From: Bryobacteraceae bacterium
Lineage (GTDB): Bacteria > Acidobacteriota > Terriglobia > Bryobacterales > Bryobacteraceae
Direction of reading: 5' to 3'
DNA length: 64,000 nucleotides
Assembly: GCA_023384675.1 (NCBI GenBank)
Contig: JAHDVK010000016.1
Coordinates: 1-64,000 of the forward strand
The number at the start of each line of letters is the position of its first letter. The first letter of the stretch is position 1. Under the pieces are notes generated by a model. The model was not told the origin of the DNA, ran no database searches, and worked only from the letters and a program-made list of their open reading frames with translations. Position numbers and translations under genes: made by a program. Positions 34,682 to 42,732 of the stretch are shown here, piece by piece.

Positions 34682-34723
34682 GCCTGATCGGATGCCGGTG
34701 GAGGGGCGGCGGATTCAGTTGAT

Positions 34724-35908
34724 TCATCGTGCTGGTACTGGGCCAGCGGCAGCCACGGAAGCCGGAGCCACCACTTTGCGTTGGATGGCCTTAAGCACGG
34801 CGCGGAAGTATTCGGCTTCGGCGCTGGGGCCGTCGGGCAGGTAGTGGCGGAATGGGAACATCTGCACCTGCCGCCAGGGCATGTAGCCCCAACTGCCGCC
34901 GTGGGACCAGATGGCGTCGAGGCTGGCCAGTTCCCGCTCCAGGTGTGTGAGCGTGGCTTCGCGGCCGTTGTCATCCTCGTTCATGTACAGGGGGCCGGGC
35001 AAGCTGGGATCGGCGCGCAATTCCTTCATGCGGCGGAGTTTGAGTTCGGGCGGAGTATCATTGCCGTGGATGATGGTGAGGTCGGCGGCTTCCGCCGTCC
35101 CCCGCGGTGGGCGCATGTTGCCCAGCGAGGAGGCTGAAACCGGCAAACGAAAGGGGGCTTTTTTCGCTTCAAAGCGCGATTGCGCGAGGCGGATGAGGGC
35201 GGCGAGGTCGTCGCTGATATATTGCTGGTGGTCGAACCCGCCGTGGCCCACTTCATTGGCTATCTCGATGATGACATTGCGGATATTGTTGTCGATCAGG
35301 AAATCGGTGGCCTGGATGACGGCGTTGCGAATAGCAGCGGCGCTTTCCAGGACCTCGTCCTGACCCTGGTAGAAATAGGCAAGGTTGAGGATCATGCCGC
35401 GCTGATCGAGGGCGCGAGCCAGACGGAGCAGGCGCTGGGTCCAGGCGGGCTTCAGGGATCCGTCGGGCTGGAACGCGCTCACCAGCAGACCCTTACCAGG
35501 TCCGGCTTTTGCCGCGTTGACGCGCTGGATTTCCCGGAACTGGCTCCCATAGCCCGTGTTGCCGCCTTGCAGGGACACGGTTATCGCCAGTACACCGTGA
35601 GCGTGCCAGTAGTCCAGCGCACGGATGACGTTGTTCGTGTTCTGCTCGGGTTCGAAAGGGACTTCCGTCAGCCATTCGTCGTGAAATAGCGCCTGCGCAA
35701 TGCGAAGGTTCATGAGGCGACCCGCTGCATCAGGCTGGAAGCCAGGGCCGGTGTAGGTCTTGGTCCATTCGCCGCCCGCCGCACGCACGTAAAAAGCACG
35801 GGCATCATAGCGCTCCCCGAGCATTTTGCCGGTGGCGATCTCAATCGCTGCCAGCGGAGCGGCAGCCAGCACAATGAGCGCAAGCCGCGCGAGGGTGCGG
35901 TGTTTCAT
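34724..35908 (-). CDS. Exported glycoside-hydrolase-like TIM-barrel protein
   Basis: About 394 residues with a signal peptide (MKHRTLARLALIVLAAAPLAA). The body looks like a GH-A-clan (GH5/cellulase-like) barrel. IIEIANEVGHGGFDHQQY resembles the acid/base NE motif after strand 4, HGNDTPPE the later active-site region, and LYMNEDDNGREA could carry the strand-7 nucleophile glutamate. These are pattern resemblances; no specific family is assigned. ATG 35917 (MAAMKH) is an alternative start. Confidence 0.6.
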   Translation of the reverse strand: MKHRTLARLALIVLAAAPLAAIEIATGKMLGERYDARAFYVRAAGGEWTKTYTGPGFQPDAAGRLMNLRIAQALFHDEWLTEVPFEPEQNTNNVIRALDYWHAHGVLAITVSLQGGNTGYGSQFREIQRVNAAKAGPGKGLLVSAFQPDGSLKPAWTQRLLRLARALDQRGMILNLAYFYQGQDEVLESAAAIRNAVIQATDFLIDNNIRNVIIEIANEVGHGGFDHQQYISDDLAALIRLAQSRFEAKKAPFRLPVSASSLGNMRPPRGTAEAADLTIIHGNDTPPELKLRRMKELRADPSLPGPLYMNEDDNGREATLTHLERELASLDAIWSHGGSWGYMPWRQVQMFPFRHYLPDGPSAEAEYFRAVLKAIQRKVVAPASVAAAGPVPAR

Positions 35909-35948
35909 AGCCGCCATGAGTGTATCATCGCGGACGGATGGGCGGATC

Positions 35949-36227
35949 TCAGCCCGCTTCGCCGGTGGTTGGATCGATGACCGTAGCGACCTTGCTGATC
36001 ACGTCAGCCGGAAATCCGCCCCGCTCGGCGTGCTGGCGCAGGGATTCCTCATCCGGCGCGATGTACACGCAATAGACCTTATCCCCGGTGACGTAGCTCT
36101 GTACCCATTGAATTTGCGGGCCCATCTCGCGCAGAACGCTGCAAGACTTCGCCGATATCGCCTGGAGTTGATCCGCGGTGAGACCGCCCGCGTTCGGGAT
36201 GTTACGCTCGATCACATACTTGGGCAT
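35949..36227 (-). CDS. DUF4242 domain protein
   Basis: A 92-residue protein matching the small DUF4242 family: start MPKYVIERNIPNAGG, middle WVQSYVTGDKVYCVYIAPDEESLRQHAERGGFP. These ferredoxin-like-fold proteins are annotated as nickel-binding in some databases, but function is not established. It is divergent from the purine permease gene; the ~97-bp gap holds the hairpin ACTATC-TTTC-GATAGT (36266-36281) followed by TTTT. Confidence 0.8.
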   Translation of the reverse strand: MPKYVIERNIPNAGGLTADQLQAISAKSCSVLREMGPQIQWVQSYVTGDKVYCVYIAPDEESLRQHAERGGFPADVISKVATVIDPTTGEAG

Positions 36228-36324
36228 AGGTGCGATTGTAAGCGGAGGATGGCGCCGACAAGGAGACTATCTTTCGATAGTTTTCACAGCGTGTCTGCGT
36301 TTCCGGTATGCTTTCCACTTGGCT

Positions 36325-37632
36325 GTGCGCGAGCGCCTGGAACGCTATTTCGAGTTCGCCGAACTCAAGACGAACTGGCAAACAGAGATTTTGGCCGGGG
36401 CGACGACGTTTGTCACCATGGCCTACATCATCTTTGTCAACCCCGCGATTCTGGCGGATGCCGGGATGCCGCCGGCGGCGGTCACCGCCGCCACTTGCCT
36501 TTCCGCGGCGGTCGGCAGCCTGTTGATTGGGATCTGGGCGCGCTATCCGATCGCGCAGGCGCCGGGGATGGGTCTGAACGCGTACTTCGCCTACGCCGTG
36601 TGCCAAGGCATGGGCGTAGCCTGGCAGACGGCGCTCGGAGCCGTGTTTCTGTCCGGGGTGGCGTTCCTGGCGCTGACTGCGTGCGGGTTGCGAAGACTCA
36701 TTGTGGAATCGATTCCGCGGTCGCTGTACGCCGCCGTGGCGACCGGCATCGGGCTGTTCATCGCCTTTATCGGCTTGCGGAACGCGGGAATCGTTGTATC
36801 CTCACCGGCCACGGCGGTGACGCTGGGGGATCTGCGTTCGCCAGAGACGCTGCTGGCGATGGCCGGACTTCTGCTGATTGCCGTCCTGCTTGCGCGCAAT
36901 CTGAAAGCAGCGATTCTGGCAGGCATCATCGCCACGACAATCGCGGGCGCGGCGGCGGGCGTGGTGAAGTGGTCGCCGCAGCCATACTCGGCCGAGGCGA
37001 TCACAGAGACGTTCCTCAAGCTCGACATCCGCGGCGCGTTGAGTCTGGGCCTGCTGGAAATCGTCTTCGTCTTCCTCTTCGTGGATCTGTTCGACAATCT
37101 CGGCACGCTGGTGGCGGTGGGCAAGCGCGCACGGTTGTTCGGCGACGATGGCCGCATTCCGCGGCTCAACCGGATCCTGATGGCGGACGCCGTGGCGACC
37201 ACCGCGGGCTCGCTTGCCGGAACGTCCACGGTGGTGAACTACATCGAAAGCGCGGCGGGCGTAGCCGCCGGCGGCCGGTCGGGAGTCACCGCGATCACGG
37301 CGGGCCTGTTGTTTCTGGCCGCGCTCTTCGTGGCGCCGGCAATGGGCGTGATCCCGCCGGCGGCCACCGCGCCGGCGCTGGTCATCGTCGGAGCCCTCAT
37401 GCTGGGCCACGCGGCCGAGATCCGGTGGGACGAGCCGCTGGAATCGGTGCCCGCGTTCCTGACCCTGATCACCATTCCGCTCACCTTCTCGATCGCCAAC
37501 GGCATCGCGTTCGGTTTGATTTCCTGGACCCTGCTGCAGTGCTTCTCCGGGCGCGCCCGGCAGGTCCATCCGCTCGTATACCTGTTGACGGCTCTGCTGA
37601 TCGCCCGGTTCGCTTATCTGGGCGGCGAGTGA
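36325..37632 (+). CDS. NCS2/AzgA-family purine permease
   Basis: A 435-residue transporter with ~12-14 membrane segments. AzgA-type motifs are GATTFVTMAYIIFVNPAIL near the N-terminus, APGMGLNAYFAYAVC, LFVDLFDNLGTLVAVG and GTSTVVNYIESAAGVAAGGRSG. Members import adenine, guanine or hypoxanthine by proton symport. A GTG at 36325 (VRERLERYFEF) fits the family N-terminus; no clear Shine-Dalgarno is visible, and in-frame starts further upstream run into the divergent DUF4242 gene. Confidence 0.9.
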   Translation: MRERLERYFEFAELKTNWQTEILAGATTFVTMAYIIFVNPAILADAGMPPAAVTAATCLSAAVGSLLIGIWARYPIAQAPGMGLNAYFAYAVCQGMGVAWQTALGAVFLSGVAFLALTACGLRRLIVESIPRSLYAAVATGIGLFIAFIGLRNAGIVVSSPATAVTLGDLRSPETLLAMAGLLLIAVLLARNLKAAILAGIIATTIAGAAAGVVKWSPQPYSAEAITETFLKLDIRGALSLGLLEIVFVFLFVDLFDNLGTLVAVGKRARLFGDDGRIPRLNRILMADAVATTAGSLAGTSTVVNYIESAAGVAAGGRSGVTAITAGLLFLAALFVAPAMGVIPPAATAPALVIVGALMLGHAAEIRWDEPLESVPAFLTLITIPLTFSIANGIAFGLISWTLLQCFSGRARQVHPLVYLLTALLIARFAYLGGE

Positions 37633-37662
37633 TTGCCGCCGCAGGGATCAGGGGAGATCCTC

Positions 37663-37709
37663 CAAAAAAACAAAGGCTGGCGGGTCGTGACGGACCCAGC
37701 CAGCCTTTG
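37663..37709 (-). terminator. Rho-independent terminator of RRM-protein gene
   Basis: Stem CAAAGGCTGGC (37671-37681) with GCCAGCCTTTG (37699-37709), 11 bp perfect, with further pairing of GGGTC/GACCC inside. Read leftward it ends in a run of seven T (37664-37670). It lies 40 nt downstream of the RRM gene and also faces the end of the purine permease gene, so it may serve both. Confidence 0.88.
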
Positions 37710-37749
37710 GTTTGAACTCGTTCCCGCTCGGGATTGAGACGGTTTGCCT

Positions 37750-38094
37750 CTACCAGCGCGGTTCGCGGCGATTGAAACCACCACCGCCGCCGCCGCCACC
37801 TCGGCCTCCGCGTCCGCCGCCGCCACCGCCGAAACCGCCACCACGTTCTTCACGCGGACGGGCTTCGTTGATGTTCAGGCGCCGGTCGCCTAGTTCAGAG
37901 CCGTTCAGCGCGTTGATTGCGCGATCGGCCTCATCGTCGTTCGGCATCTCCACGAAGGCGAATCCTCTCGACCTGCCAGTGTCCCGGTCAGTTATGATGC
38001 TGACGCGGTCCACGGTTCCATATGCTTCAAATTGGCTTCGCACCGCATCTTCCGTCGTGCTGAAGCTGAGATTTCCAACAAAGATATTCTTCAA
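37750..38094 (-). CDS. Glycine-rich RNA-binding protein (single RRM)
   Basis: A 114-residue protein: one RRM (residues ~1-80) with RNP2 IFVGNL and RNP1 RGFAFVEM, followed by a Gly/Arg-rich tail. Such proteins occur in cyanobacteria and Acidobacteria and are often cold-induced RNA chaperones. The start is a TTG at 38094: AAGGAG (complement of 38102-38107) lies 7 nt upstream and the resulting [10 protein letters not shown] is the usual family N-terminus, whereas the longer ATG frame lacks this support. Confidence 0.9.
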   Translation of the reverse strand: MKNIFVGNLSFSTTEDAVRSQFEAYGTVDRVSIITDRDTGRSRGFAFVEMPNDDEADRAINALNGSELGDRRLNINEARPREERGGGFGGGGGGRGGRGGGGGGGGFNRREPRW

Positions 38095-38471
38095 ACGGAC
38101 ACTCCTTCGTATTTGAGGACCAGCCAGACGGGTAGGGGTTGCCAACGGAGGGAATTACACCGGAAGGGCCAACTCTCAATCCAATCCATGCAGAGCGATC
38201 AAATACACGGGCAGAATACCAGACCGCGAGCGGAATTGCTAGTGTTTTCTTTCTTGCGGGAGGCGAAATCGTGCACCGGGGCCGCGCTTTCGCGTTTTTC
38301 AGAGGCAAATTCGCTTCTGACCACCAATTTGAGGCTACTCGGCACAAGCAGGCCAAAGCGGGCCGGTGAACCCTGGTGCCGGACCGGGACTACAGCAATC
38401 TCCGATGGAGGAGCCCGGCATGCTTTTCATTTTGTTGCACTTAGATGACGGAATCCGGCTCCGGCTCCGCG
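38095..38471. other. 377-bp intergenic region, probable leader of RRM gene
   Basis: No supported ORF. It lies upstream of the RRM gene (leftward) and downstream of the TlpA gene (also leftward), so it contains the RRM promoter and possibly a long structured leader, as cold-regulated RNA-binding protein genes often have. I cannot identify specific promoter boxes with confidence. Confidence 0.4.
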
Positions 38472-38942
38472 CTAGAGCAACTTCAGAACCGCCGCTTCCA
38501 GGTCCTTGATGGCCACTTCGCCGAAGAAGGAGTCAGCTTTGCGGCCCTGGCGGTCGTAGAGGAAGGTGGCAGGCAGGGCGCCGCTCCATCTGGCGTCCAC
38601 GGCGGTGATGAAGGCGTCGTCGTTGCGCGTCTTCTTCAAATAGGCCGGCCCGTTGACGCCGGACTTGCGCAGGAACGCCTCGGCGGCGGGGGCGTCCTCG
38701 GGTTCGTCGGCGCTGACGGTGACCATCACCAGTCCGCGCGCCCGCAGGCGCTTTTCAAGGGCGGCCAGATCGGGCATTTCCTTGCGGCAGGGAGCGCACC
38801 AGGTGGCCCAGAAATTCACCAGGACCACCTTTCCACGCTGCGCCGCCACGGTCTTGGAATAGCTGGCCTCGTCCACCGCCGGGAGCCCGGCGGCGGAGAG
38901 GCTCAATGCGAACAGCGCCAGCAGGATGGGGGCCCTGCTCAT
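38472..38942 (-). CDS. TlpA-like thiol-disulfide oxidoreductase
   Basis: A 156-residue exported thioredoxin-fold protein: signal peptide (MSRAPILLALFALSLSAAG), active site WATWCAPCRKEMP, and the cis-Pro region ALPATFLYDRQG. TlpA/ResA-type proteins reduce disulfides in the periplasm, for example during cytochrome c maturation. The start overlaps the stop of the redoxin gene (ATGA), making it the last gene of a five-gene leftward operon beginning at 40603. Confidence 0.9.
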   Translation of the reverse strand: MSRAPILLALFALSLSAAGLPAVDEASYSKTVAAQRGKVVLVNFWATWCAPCRKEMPDLAALEKRLRARGLVMVTVSADEPEDAPAAEAFLRKSGVNGPAYLKKTRNDDAFITAVDARWSGALPATFLYDRQGRKADSFFGEVAIKDLEAAVLKLL

Positions 38943-39520
38943 TCAGTGGCTTTCTTCACCCGCTTAATGGTGCAGCCGAAGGCTTTGTGCTCCTTGACGG
39001 CCACGGCATTGCCGGCGATGAGGGCGTCGAAGGAGTCCTTCAGGGGGCGCTTGGTGATGTTGGCCGCATTGCGCGAATCGTCGATGGCGCCATGGTAGGC
39101 GACAGTGCCGGTTTTATCGAAGACGAAGACTTCGGGCGTGAACTCGGCGTGCAGAAGGTCGGCGAACTTGTTGTCGGGGTCCTTGTAGACGGGGAAGGTG
39201 AACTTGTTGTCCACCCTGTGCTTCTTCACCTCGGCCGGGGGTTCGGTATCGTTCGAGTTGACGAAGACGAAGGTGACGCCCTTGGACTGATACTCGTTCA
39301 CCAGCGCCTGCATACGCTCGTTGTAGTCGTTCGAGATGGGGCACTGGGTGGCGATAAAGAACACGGCGGTAGTTTTGCCGGCGGTTTGCATGGTGACCGG
39401 CGCGCCGTCCAGATCAGTGAGGGCGAACTGGGAGAGTTTGGAGCCGGGTTTACCCATCTGCTGGGCGAAAACAAGGGATGTAGCGAGGGCCAGAGTGGCC
39501 CCTAAACGGGTCAGGGTCAC
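38939..39520 (-). CDS. Exported redoxin/AhpC-TSA-family protein
   Basis: A 193-residue thioredoxin-fold protein with a signal peptide ending ...ATSLVFAQ. A single visible redox cysteine lies in FFIATQCPISNDYNERM, a TQCPISN motif common in acidobacterial and planctomycete redoxins; a second cysteine (FGC) lies near the C-terminus. The GTG start at 39520 has AGGAG 7 nt upstream; the longer frame runs into low-complexity upstream sequence. It is coupled to the TlpA gene, suggesting a shared thiol-redox role in the periplasm. Confidence 0.85.
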   Translation of the reverse strand: MTLTRLGATLALATSLVFAQQMGKPGSKLSQFALTDLDGAPVTMQTAGKTTAVFFIATQCPISNDYNERMQALVNEYQSKGVTFVFVNSNDTEPPAEVKKHRVDNKFTFPVYKDPDNKFADLLHAEFTPEVFVFDKTGTVAYHGAIDDSRNAANITKRPLKDSFDALIAGNAVAVKEHKAFGCTIKRVKKATE

Positions 39521-39572
39521 GAGAATTCTCCTATTTTGCGGTAGGCCCGGGTGGCGCGAAGGTCCCCCGGGG

Positions 39573-39974
39573 TTAGTTGGACTTGGTTTCGTCCTTCTTT
39601 TCCTTGCCGGGCTCAAGCTTGAGGTTGATGATCGCTTCGAACCGGGAGTCAAACACACTCAGGGTGCGGGTGGGGCTGGAGAACTCCTTGTAGTCGGAGT
39701 TCACCTCGTAGTCGATGTTGGTGCTCAGGTTCTGGAAGTGATACTTCCCGTCCTTCTGCGTGATGTAGGAGCGGACCTGGAGCGTCTTGAGGTTCTTGAG
39801 CTTGACGACCGCCCCTTCCGCGGGCGACTCGTCGGGCAGAGAGACAATGCCCTGGAGCGAACGGATGGTGGGGTCACGCGGCTTCTCCTTCTTCTTGTTG
39901 GTCCACTGCGCGCCGGCGGTGAGCGCCAGCACCAGCAGACACAACGGGACAGCGAGGAATCGTCGGTTCAGCAT
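39573..39974 (-). CDS. Exported carboxypeptidase-regulatory-like domain protein A
   Basis: A 133-residue protein with a signal peptide (MLNRRFLAVPLCLLVLALTAGAQ) and one carboxypeptidase-regulatory-like (transthyretin-like) beta-sandwich. Visible are RSLQGIVSLPDESPAEGAVVKLKN, the ITQKDGKYHFQNL turn and a DYEV strand. Such folds appear in cell-surface and TonB-associated proteins of Acidobacteria; binding partner unknown. The tail is Lys/Glu-rich. It is adjacent to a second, similar gene (39988-40416). Confidence 0.78.
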   Translation of the reverse strand: MLNRRFLAVPLCLLVLALTAGAQWTNKKKEKPRDPTIRSLQGIVSLPDESPAEGAVVKLKNLKTLQVRSYITQKDGKYHFQNLSTNIDYEVNSDYKEFSSPTRTLSVFDSRFEAIINLKLEPGKEKKDETKSN

Positions 39975-39987
39975 TGCACCCTAGCCT

Positions 39988-40416
39988 TCATTGTGCCAGA
40001 GGTTTGAGGTTGAAGTACACCTCGGTGCGCTCCTCGCCGTAGATGCGAACTTCCTTTTCCTGGGGTTCGAGGCCCGGGGCGGAAGCGCGGACGGTGTAGA
40101 GCGCTTCCCCGGCGGGGAGGGTGAAAGCGAACTCGCCGCGCGCGGACGTGCGGGTTTTCATCGGTTTTGGCCGCTTTTTCGCGCCCGCGGGCGTGGTTTG
40201 GAAGGTCAAGACAGCTTCGGCGCCGGCGACGGCAAAGCCCGGTTCGCGGAAGATCGTCCCCGCGACCACCGCCTGAGGCGCAGGTTCTTTCTTCGGCCTT
40301 TGGGGGAAGGCGGAGTCCGGGGCCAGGAAAAGCGTGATACCGGCGAGGACCGAAAGCAGAGCGCGCCGGCTAACGCCAGTCGTCGTCTTCGTCTTCTTCT
40401 TCCTCTTCGTCCTCAT
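39988..40416 (-). CDS. Exported carboxypeptidase-regulatory-like domain protein B
   Basis: A 142-residue protein related in design to its downstream neighbour. A basic n-region and hydrophobic segment (SRRALLSVLAGITLFLAP) precede a transthyretin-like domain (VVAGTIFREPGFAVAGAEAVLT...SARGEFAFTLPAGEALYTVRASAPG). The start is unusual: the basic n-region (RTKRKKKTK) is read from the same DNA that, in another frame, encodes the acidic tail of the LysW-like protein (47-bp overlap). ATG 40446 is an alternative. Confidence 0.65.
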   Translation of the reverse strand: MRTKRKKKTKTTTGVSRRALLSVLAGITLFLAPDSAFPQRPKKEPAPQAVVAGTIFREPGFAVAGAEAVLTFQTTPAGAKKRPKPMKTRTSARGEFAFTLPAGEALYTVRASAPGLEPQEKEVRIYGEERTEVYFNLKPLAQ

Positions 40417-40603
40417 CCTCGTCGTCAAAATCGTCATCGTCCTCATCGTCGTCGTACTCGTCGTCGTCGAGGTCGAGTTCCACGGGGTCCACGCTGGCCA
40501 CCACCAGGTGCACGCCGCACTCTTCGCACATCAGCTTATCGCCTTCGCTTACCTCGTCTTCGTCAAACTCGAGGAGGGAATCGCATTGAGGACAGGTCAT
40601 CAT
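40370..40603 (-). CDS. LysW-like zinc-ribbon protein with acidic tail
   Basis: A 77-residue protein. Residues 4-32 form a zinc ribbon CPQC...CEEC with the LysW-like pattern LEFDEDEVSEGDKLMCEECG and VVASVDPVELDL. Instead of the short LysW ending EDWGE there is a ~30-residue Asp/Glu run ending DDDWR. LysW is the amino-group carrier protein of lysine/arginine synthesis, carrying substrate on its terminal glutamate. This protein lacks that exact C-terminus and no lysX/lysZ genes are nearby, so a carrier role is doubtful. It is the first gene of the redoxin/TlpA operon. Confidence 0.72.
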   Translation of the reverse strand: MMTCPQCDSLLEFDEDEVSEGDKLMCEECGVHLVVASVDPVELDLDDDEYDDDEDDDDFDDEDEDEEEEEDEDDDWR

Positions 40604-40696
40604 GACTCAGAAACCTTGCCGAAGCGTCGGCTGGGGTACTCAACTCCGGATTGTCGCTGAAGACGGGTCATATTGCAACGCCTCCGGCGCGGGAAT

Positions 40697-41086
40697 TCAG
40701 CGGGTGAGCGCCGCTTTTCTTTTCAGCTCCACGGCGGCTTCGGCCAGCGCGGCGGCGTGGCGCTCCAGATCGTGTGGCGGAACCGTGACGATGGTCTTCT
40801 CCATGTCCTCCCAGGTGGAGATCATATGCTCGAGGTGAAGACCCGCGAGGCGGATGCACCAGGCATCGGTGAGGTTGCGCTGAGAGTTGGCGGCGGCTGC
40901 GTTCAGGGCCGCGTGGGGGAGGGCGATGACGCGCTCGAACTTCTCCTCGCCGTTGGAAAGATAGTATTTGCAGTCCACCGCGTCGGCATGGCGGATGGAG
41001 ATGGCGTTTTGAATCCAGCGCAGTTCGGCGACCCAGGAGCGGCCAAACGGATCAGTGACGGAAAAATGGCGGAAATCCTGCCTCAT
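40697..41086 (-). CDS. Conserved hypothetical protein
   Basis: A 129-residue soluble protein that I do not recognise. It begins MRQDFRHFSVTDPFGRSW and has a distinctive ELRWIQNAISIRHADAVDCKYYL stretch; the C-terminal ~30 residues form a predicted amphipathic helix rich in Ala/Glu/Lys. No signal peptide, membrane segment or known catalytic motif is seen. It sits between folE and the LysW-like operon, on the same strand as both, 46 nt after folE. Confidence 0.6.
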   Translation of the reverse strand: MRQDFRHFSVTDPFGRSWVAELRWIQNAISIRHADAVDCKYYLSNGEEKFERVIALPHAALNAAAANSQRNLTDAWCIRLAGLHLEHMISTWEDMEKTIVTVPPHDLERHAAALAEAAVELKRKAALTR

Positions 41087-41132
41087 GCACTCTTCATCCT
41101 AGCAAAGGGGCCGGTTTTCGGAACCGGGGCGA

Positions 41133-41744
41133 TTAGGCCTGAAGAGAGTTCTGCCTGAGGAGCGACAGGAACTCGTCGCGGCTCTCCTTGCGCTGGCGCA
41201 TGACGCCGAGCATGGCGGAGGTGACGGTGCCGGAGTGCTGTTTCTCGACGCCGCGCATCATCATGCAGAAGTGGCGTGCTTCCATGACGACGCCGACGCC
41301 CTGGGCATCGAGCAGGTCCTGGAGGCATTCGGCCACCTGGCGGGTGAGCCGCTCCTGCACCTGCAGGCGGCGGGCGAACATGTCAACAATGCGCGGGATT
41401 TTGCTGAGGCCGATGATCTTGTTATTTGGGATGTAGGCGACATGGGCCTTGCCATAGAAGGGCAGCAGGTGGTGTTCGCAAAGCGAGAAGAACTCGATGT
41501 CCTTCACGATCACCATTTCGTCGCACTTTTCGTTGAAGACGGCTCCGTTGACGATGGAGGCGAGGTCGGTTTCGTAACCGCTGGTGAGGAACTTGAGGGC
41601 TTTCTCGCTGCGTTTGGGCGTGGACAGCAAGCCCTCGCGCTCGGGGTCCTCGCCGAGGTGACGAAGGATCTCAAACATATGACCGGCGATTGCGCCTTCT
41701 TCCCGCATGGGTTTCATCTTCAGAACAGTATTGGCAGATTTCAT
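41133..41744 (-). CDS. folE: GTP cyclohydrolase I
   Basis: A 203-residue type I enzyme that converts GTP to 7,8-dihydroneopterin triphosphate, the entry to folate and biopterin and (through PTPS/QueD) to queuosine. Zinc and catalytic motifs are [20 protein letters not shown] and [23 protein letters not shown]. The first codon overlaps the stop of the PTPS gene upstream (ATGA), so the three pterin genes form one operon read leftward. Confidence 0.97.
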   Translation of the reverse strand: MKSANTVLKMKPMREEGAIAGHMFEILRHLGEDPEREGLLSTPKRSEKALKFLTSGYETDLASIVNGAVFNEKCDEMVIVKDIEFFSLCEHHLLPFYGKAHVAYIPNNKIIGLSKIPRIVDMFARRLQVQERLTRQVAECLQDLLDAQGVGVVMEARHFCMMMRGVEKQHSGTVTSAMLGVMRQRKESRDEFLSLLRQNSLQA

Positions 41745-42265
41745 TGGCTTTCCTTCACCAGGCCGGCGCTATCCGCGGCCTCGTGTGCATGCGCGGAGTC
41801 CGAATTCAACTCCTCCACGAACATCTCAAAGATGTTGTTTTTCGTCTCCCAGATTCTTACCTTTTCCGGGATGGCCGGGCTGCCCGGGAAGGCGAGGGGC
41901 CAAGCCGAAGCGAGGCGGGCAGCGGCCACGCGAGCGAGGTTTTCGGTCGTGGGCACAAGCTCGACGAATTCGGGGACGTCCGCGTTCATGTCGCGGCGGT
42001 CGAACGCCTCCACAATCGTACTGCGAACGAATTGGTCCAGTTGATCGAGCCCCATAAGGCGGCCCAGGCGGGGGTCCACGGCGCCCCGAATCGTTACGTC
42101 AATCACATAATCGTGGCCGTGACCGTAGGGGTTATTGCACTTGCCGTATACCTCGCGGTTGCGGTCTGCGGACAACTCCGGCGAGTGGAGGCGGTGGGAC
42201 GCGGAGAACCGGTAGCGCCGGGTCACGCGAACAGTGGGCCAGGGGCTGGAGTTATTCGCCGGCAT
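41741..42265 (-). CDS. 6-pyruvoyl-tetrahydropterin synthase, Cys-containing paralogue
   Basis: A 174-residue PTPS/QueD-family protein. [13 protein letters not shown]...[13 protein letters not shown] carries the three zinc histidines and the catalytic cysteine, and the fold continues with VPTTENLA and IWETKNN. The GKCNNPxGHGH pattern is that of animal-type PTPS, which makes 6-pyruvoyl-tetrahydropterin; 6-carboxy-tetrahydropterin (QueD activity) is also possible. It lies between folE (downstream, 4-nt overlap) and the second paralogue (upstream, 14-nt overlap). The C-terminal ~20 residues extend past the usual end. Confidence 0.87.
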   Translation of the reverse strand: MPANNSSPWPTVRVTRRYRFSASHRLHSPELSADRNREVYGKCNNPYGHGHDYVIDVTIRGAVDPRLGRLMGLDQLDQFVRSTIVEAFDRRDMNADVPEFVELVPTTENLARVAAARLASAWPLAFPGSPAIPEKVRIWETKNNIFEMFVEELNSDSAHAHEAADSAGLVKESQ

Positions 42266-42662
42266 AGTCCACGTAGAGGTCCTCTGTTTCGTACAGACGA
42301 ATGCCCGCGAGCCGCGCGGGGGTTTCCCTGAAGCGCGGTTCGAGACGGCGCCAGATCTCGACGGCGAGGTTTTCGGCCGTTGGGACCACACGGTCGAAGG
42401 GAGGCACTTCGTGGTTGAGGTGGCGGTGGTCCATGGGCTGGACCACTTCTTCTTCAAGGAGAAGTTTGACATCCTTGAGATCGACGATCATGCCCGTGAC
42501 AGGGTCGGGCGCGCCGGAAAGCGTCACCTCGAGCACGTAGTTATGGCCGTGTCCGTGAGGGCGGGCATCGTGGCCGTAAAGGGCCAGGTTCTGTGCTTCG
42601 CTCAGCGCGGGGTTATAGCAGGTGTGCGAAGCGGAGAAATCGATCCTCCTGGTGATCAGCAT
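42252..42662 (-). CDS. PTPS/QueD-family paralogue lacking the canonical catalytic cysteine
   Basis: A 136-residue PTPS-fold protein. It has FSASHTCYNPALS, YGHDARPHGHGHNY (zinc histidines present), DHRHLNHEVP (Asp/His pair), VPTAENLA and [10 protein letters not shown] (substrate-binding Glu). Aligned with its neighbour, GKCNNP is replaced by GHDARP, so the catalytic Cys position is Asp. A Cys is present instead in SHTCYNP. In PTPS-III enzymes a Glu replaces this Cys and the product feeds folate synthesis; Asp here may indicate a related shift. First gene of the pterin operon, divergent from a TlpA gene. Confidence 0.85.
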   Translation of the reverse strand: MLITRRIDFSASHTCYNPALSEAQNLALYGHDARPHGHGHNYVLEVTLSGAPDPVTGMIVDLKDVKLLLEEEVVQPMDHRHLNHEVPPFDRVVPTAENLAVEIWRRLEPRFRETPARLAGIRLYETEDLYVDYAGE

Positions 42663-42732
42663 CTTACGTTGAACGCTCCCCCTCATGGGATGCCCGAATC
42701 CTTCAGGGCGATACAATTATGGTTGGTTAACT

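Noticed and set aside
36228-36324. Possible purine riboswitch before the purine permease
   Set aside because: Only a simple hairpin (ACTATC-TTTC-GATAGT) is present; the conserved three-way-junction core of purine riboswitches was not found, and the gap is too short once divergent promoters are counted.
40370-40500. Acidic low-complexity run suspected to be a DNA tandem repeat or sequencing artefact
   Set aside because: The GAC/GAG/GAT triplets are mixed irregularly and the frame is preserved to a stop after DDDWR, consistent with a true Asp/Glu-rich tail.
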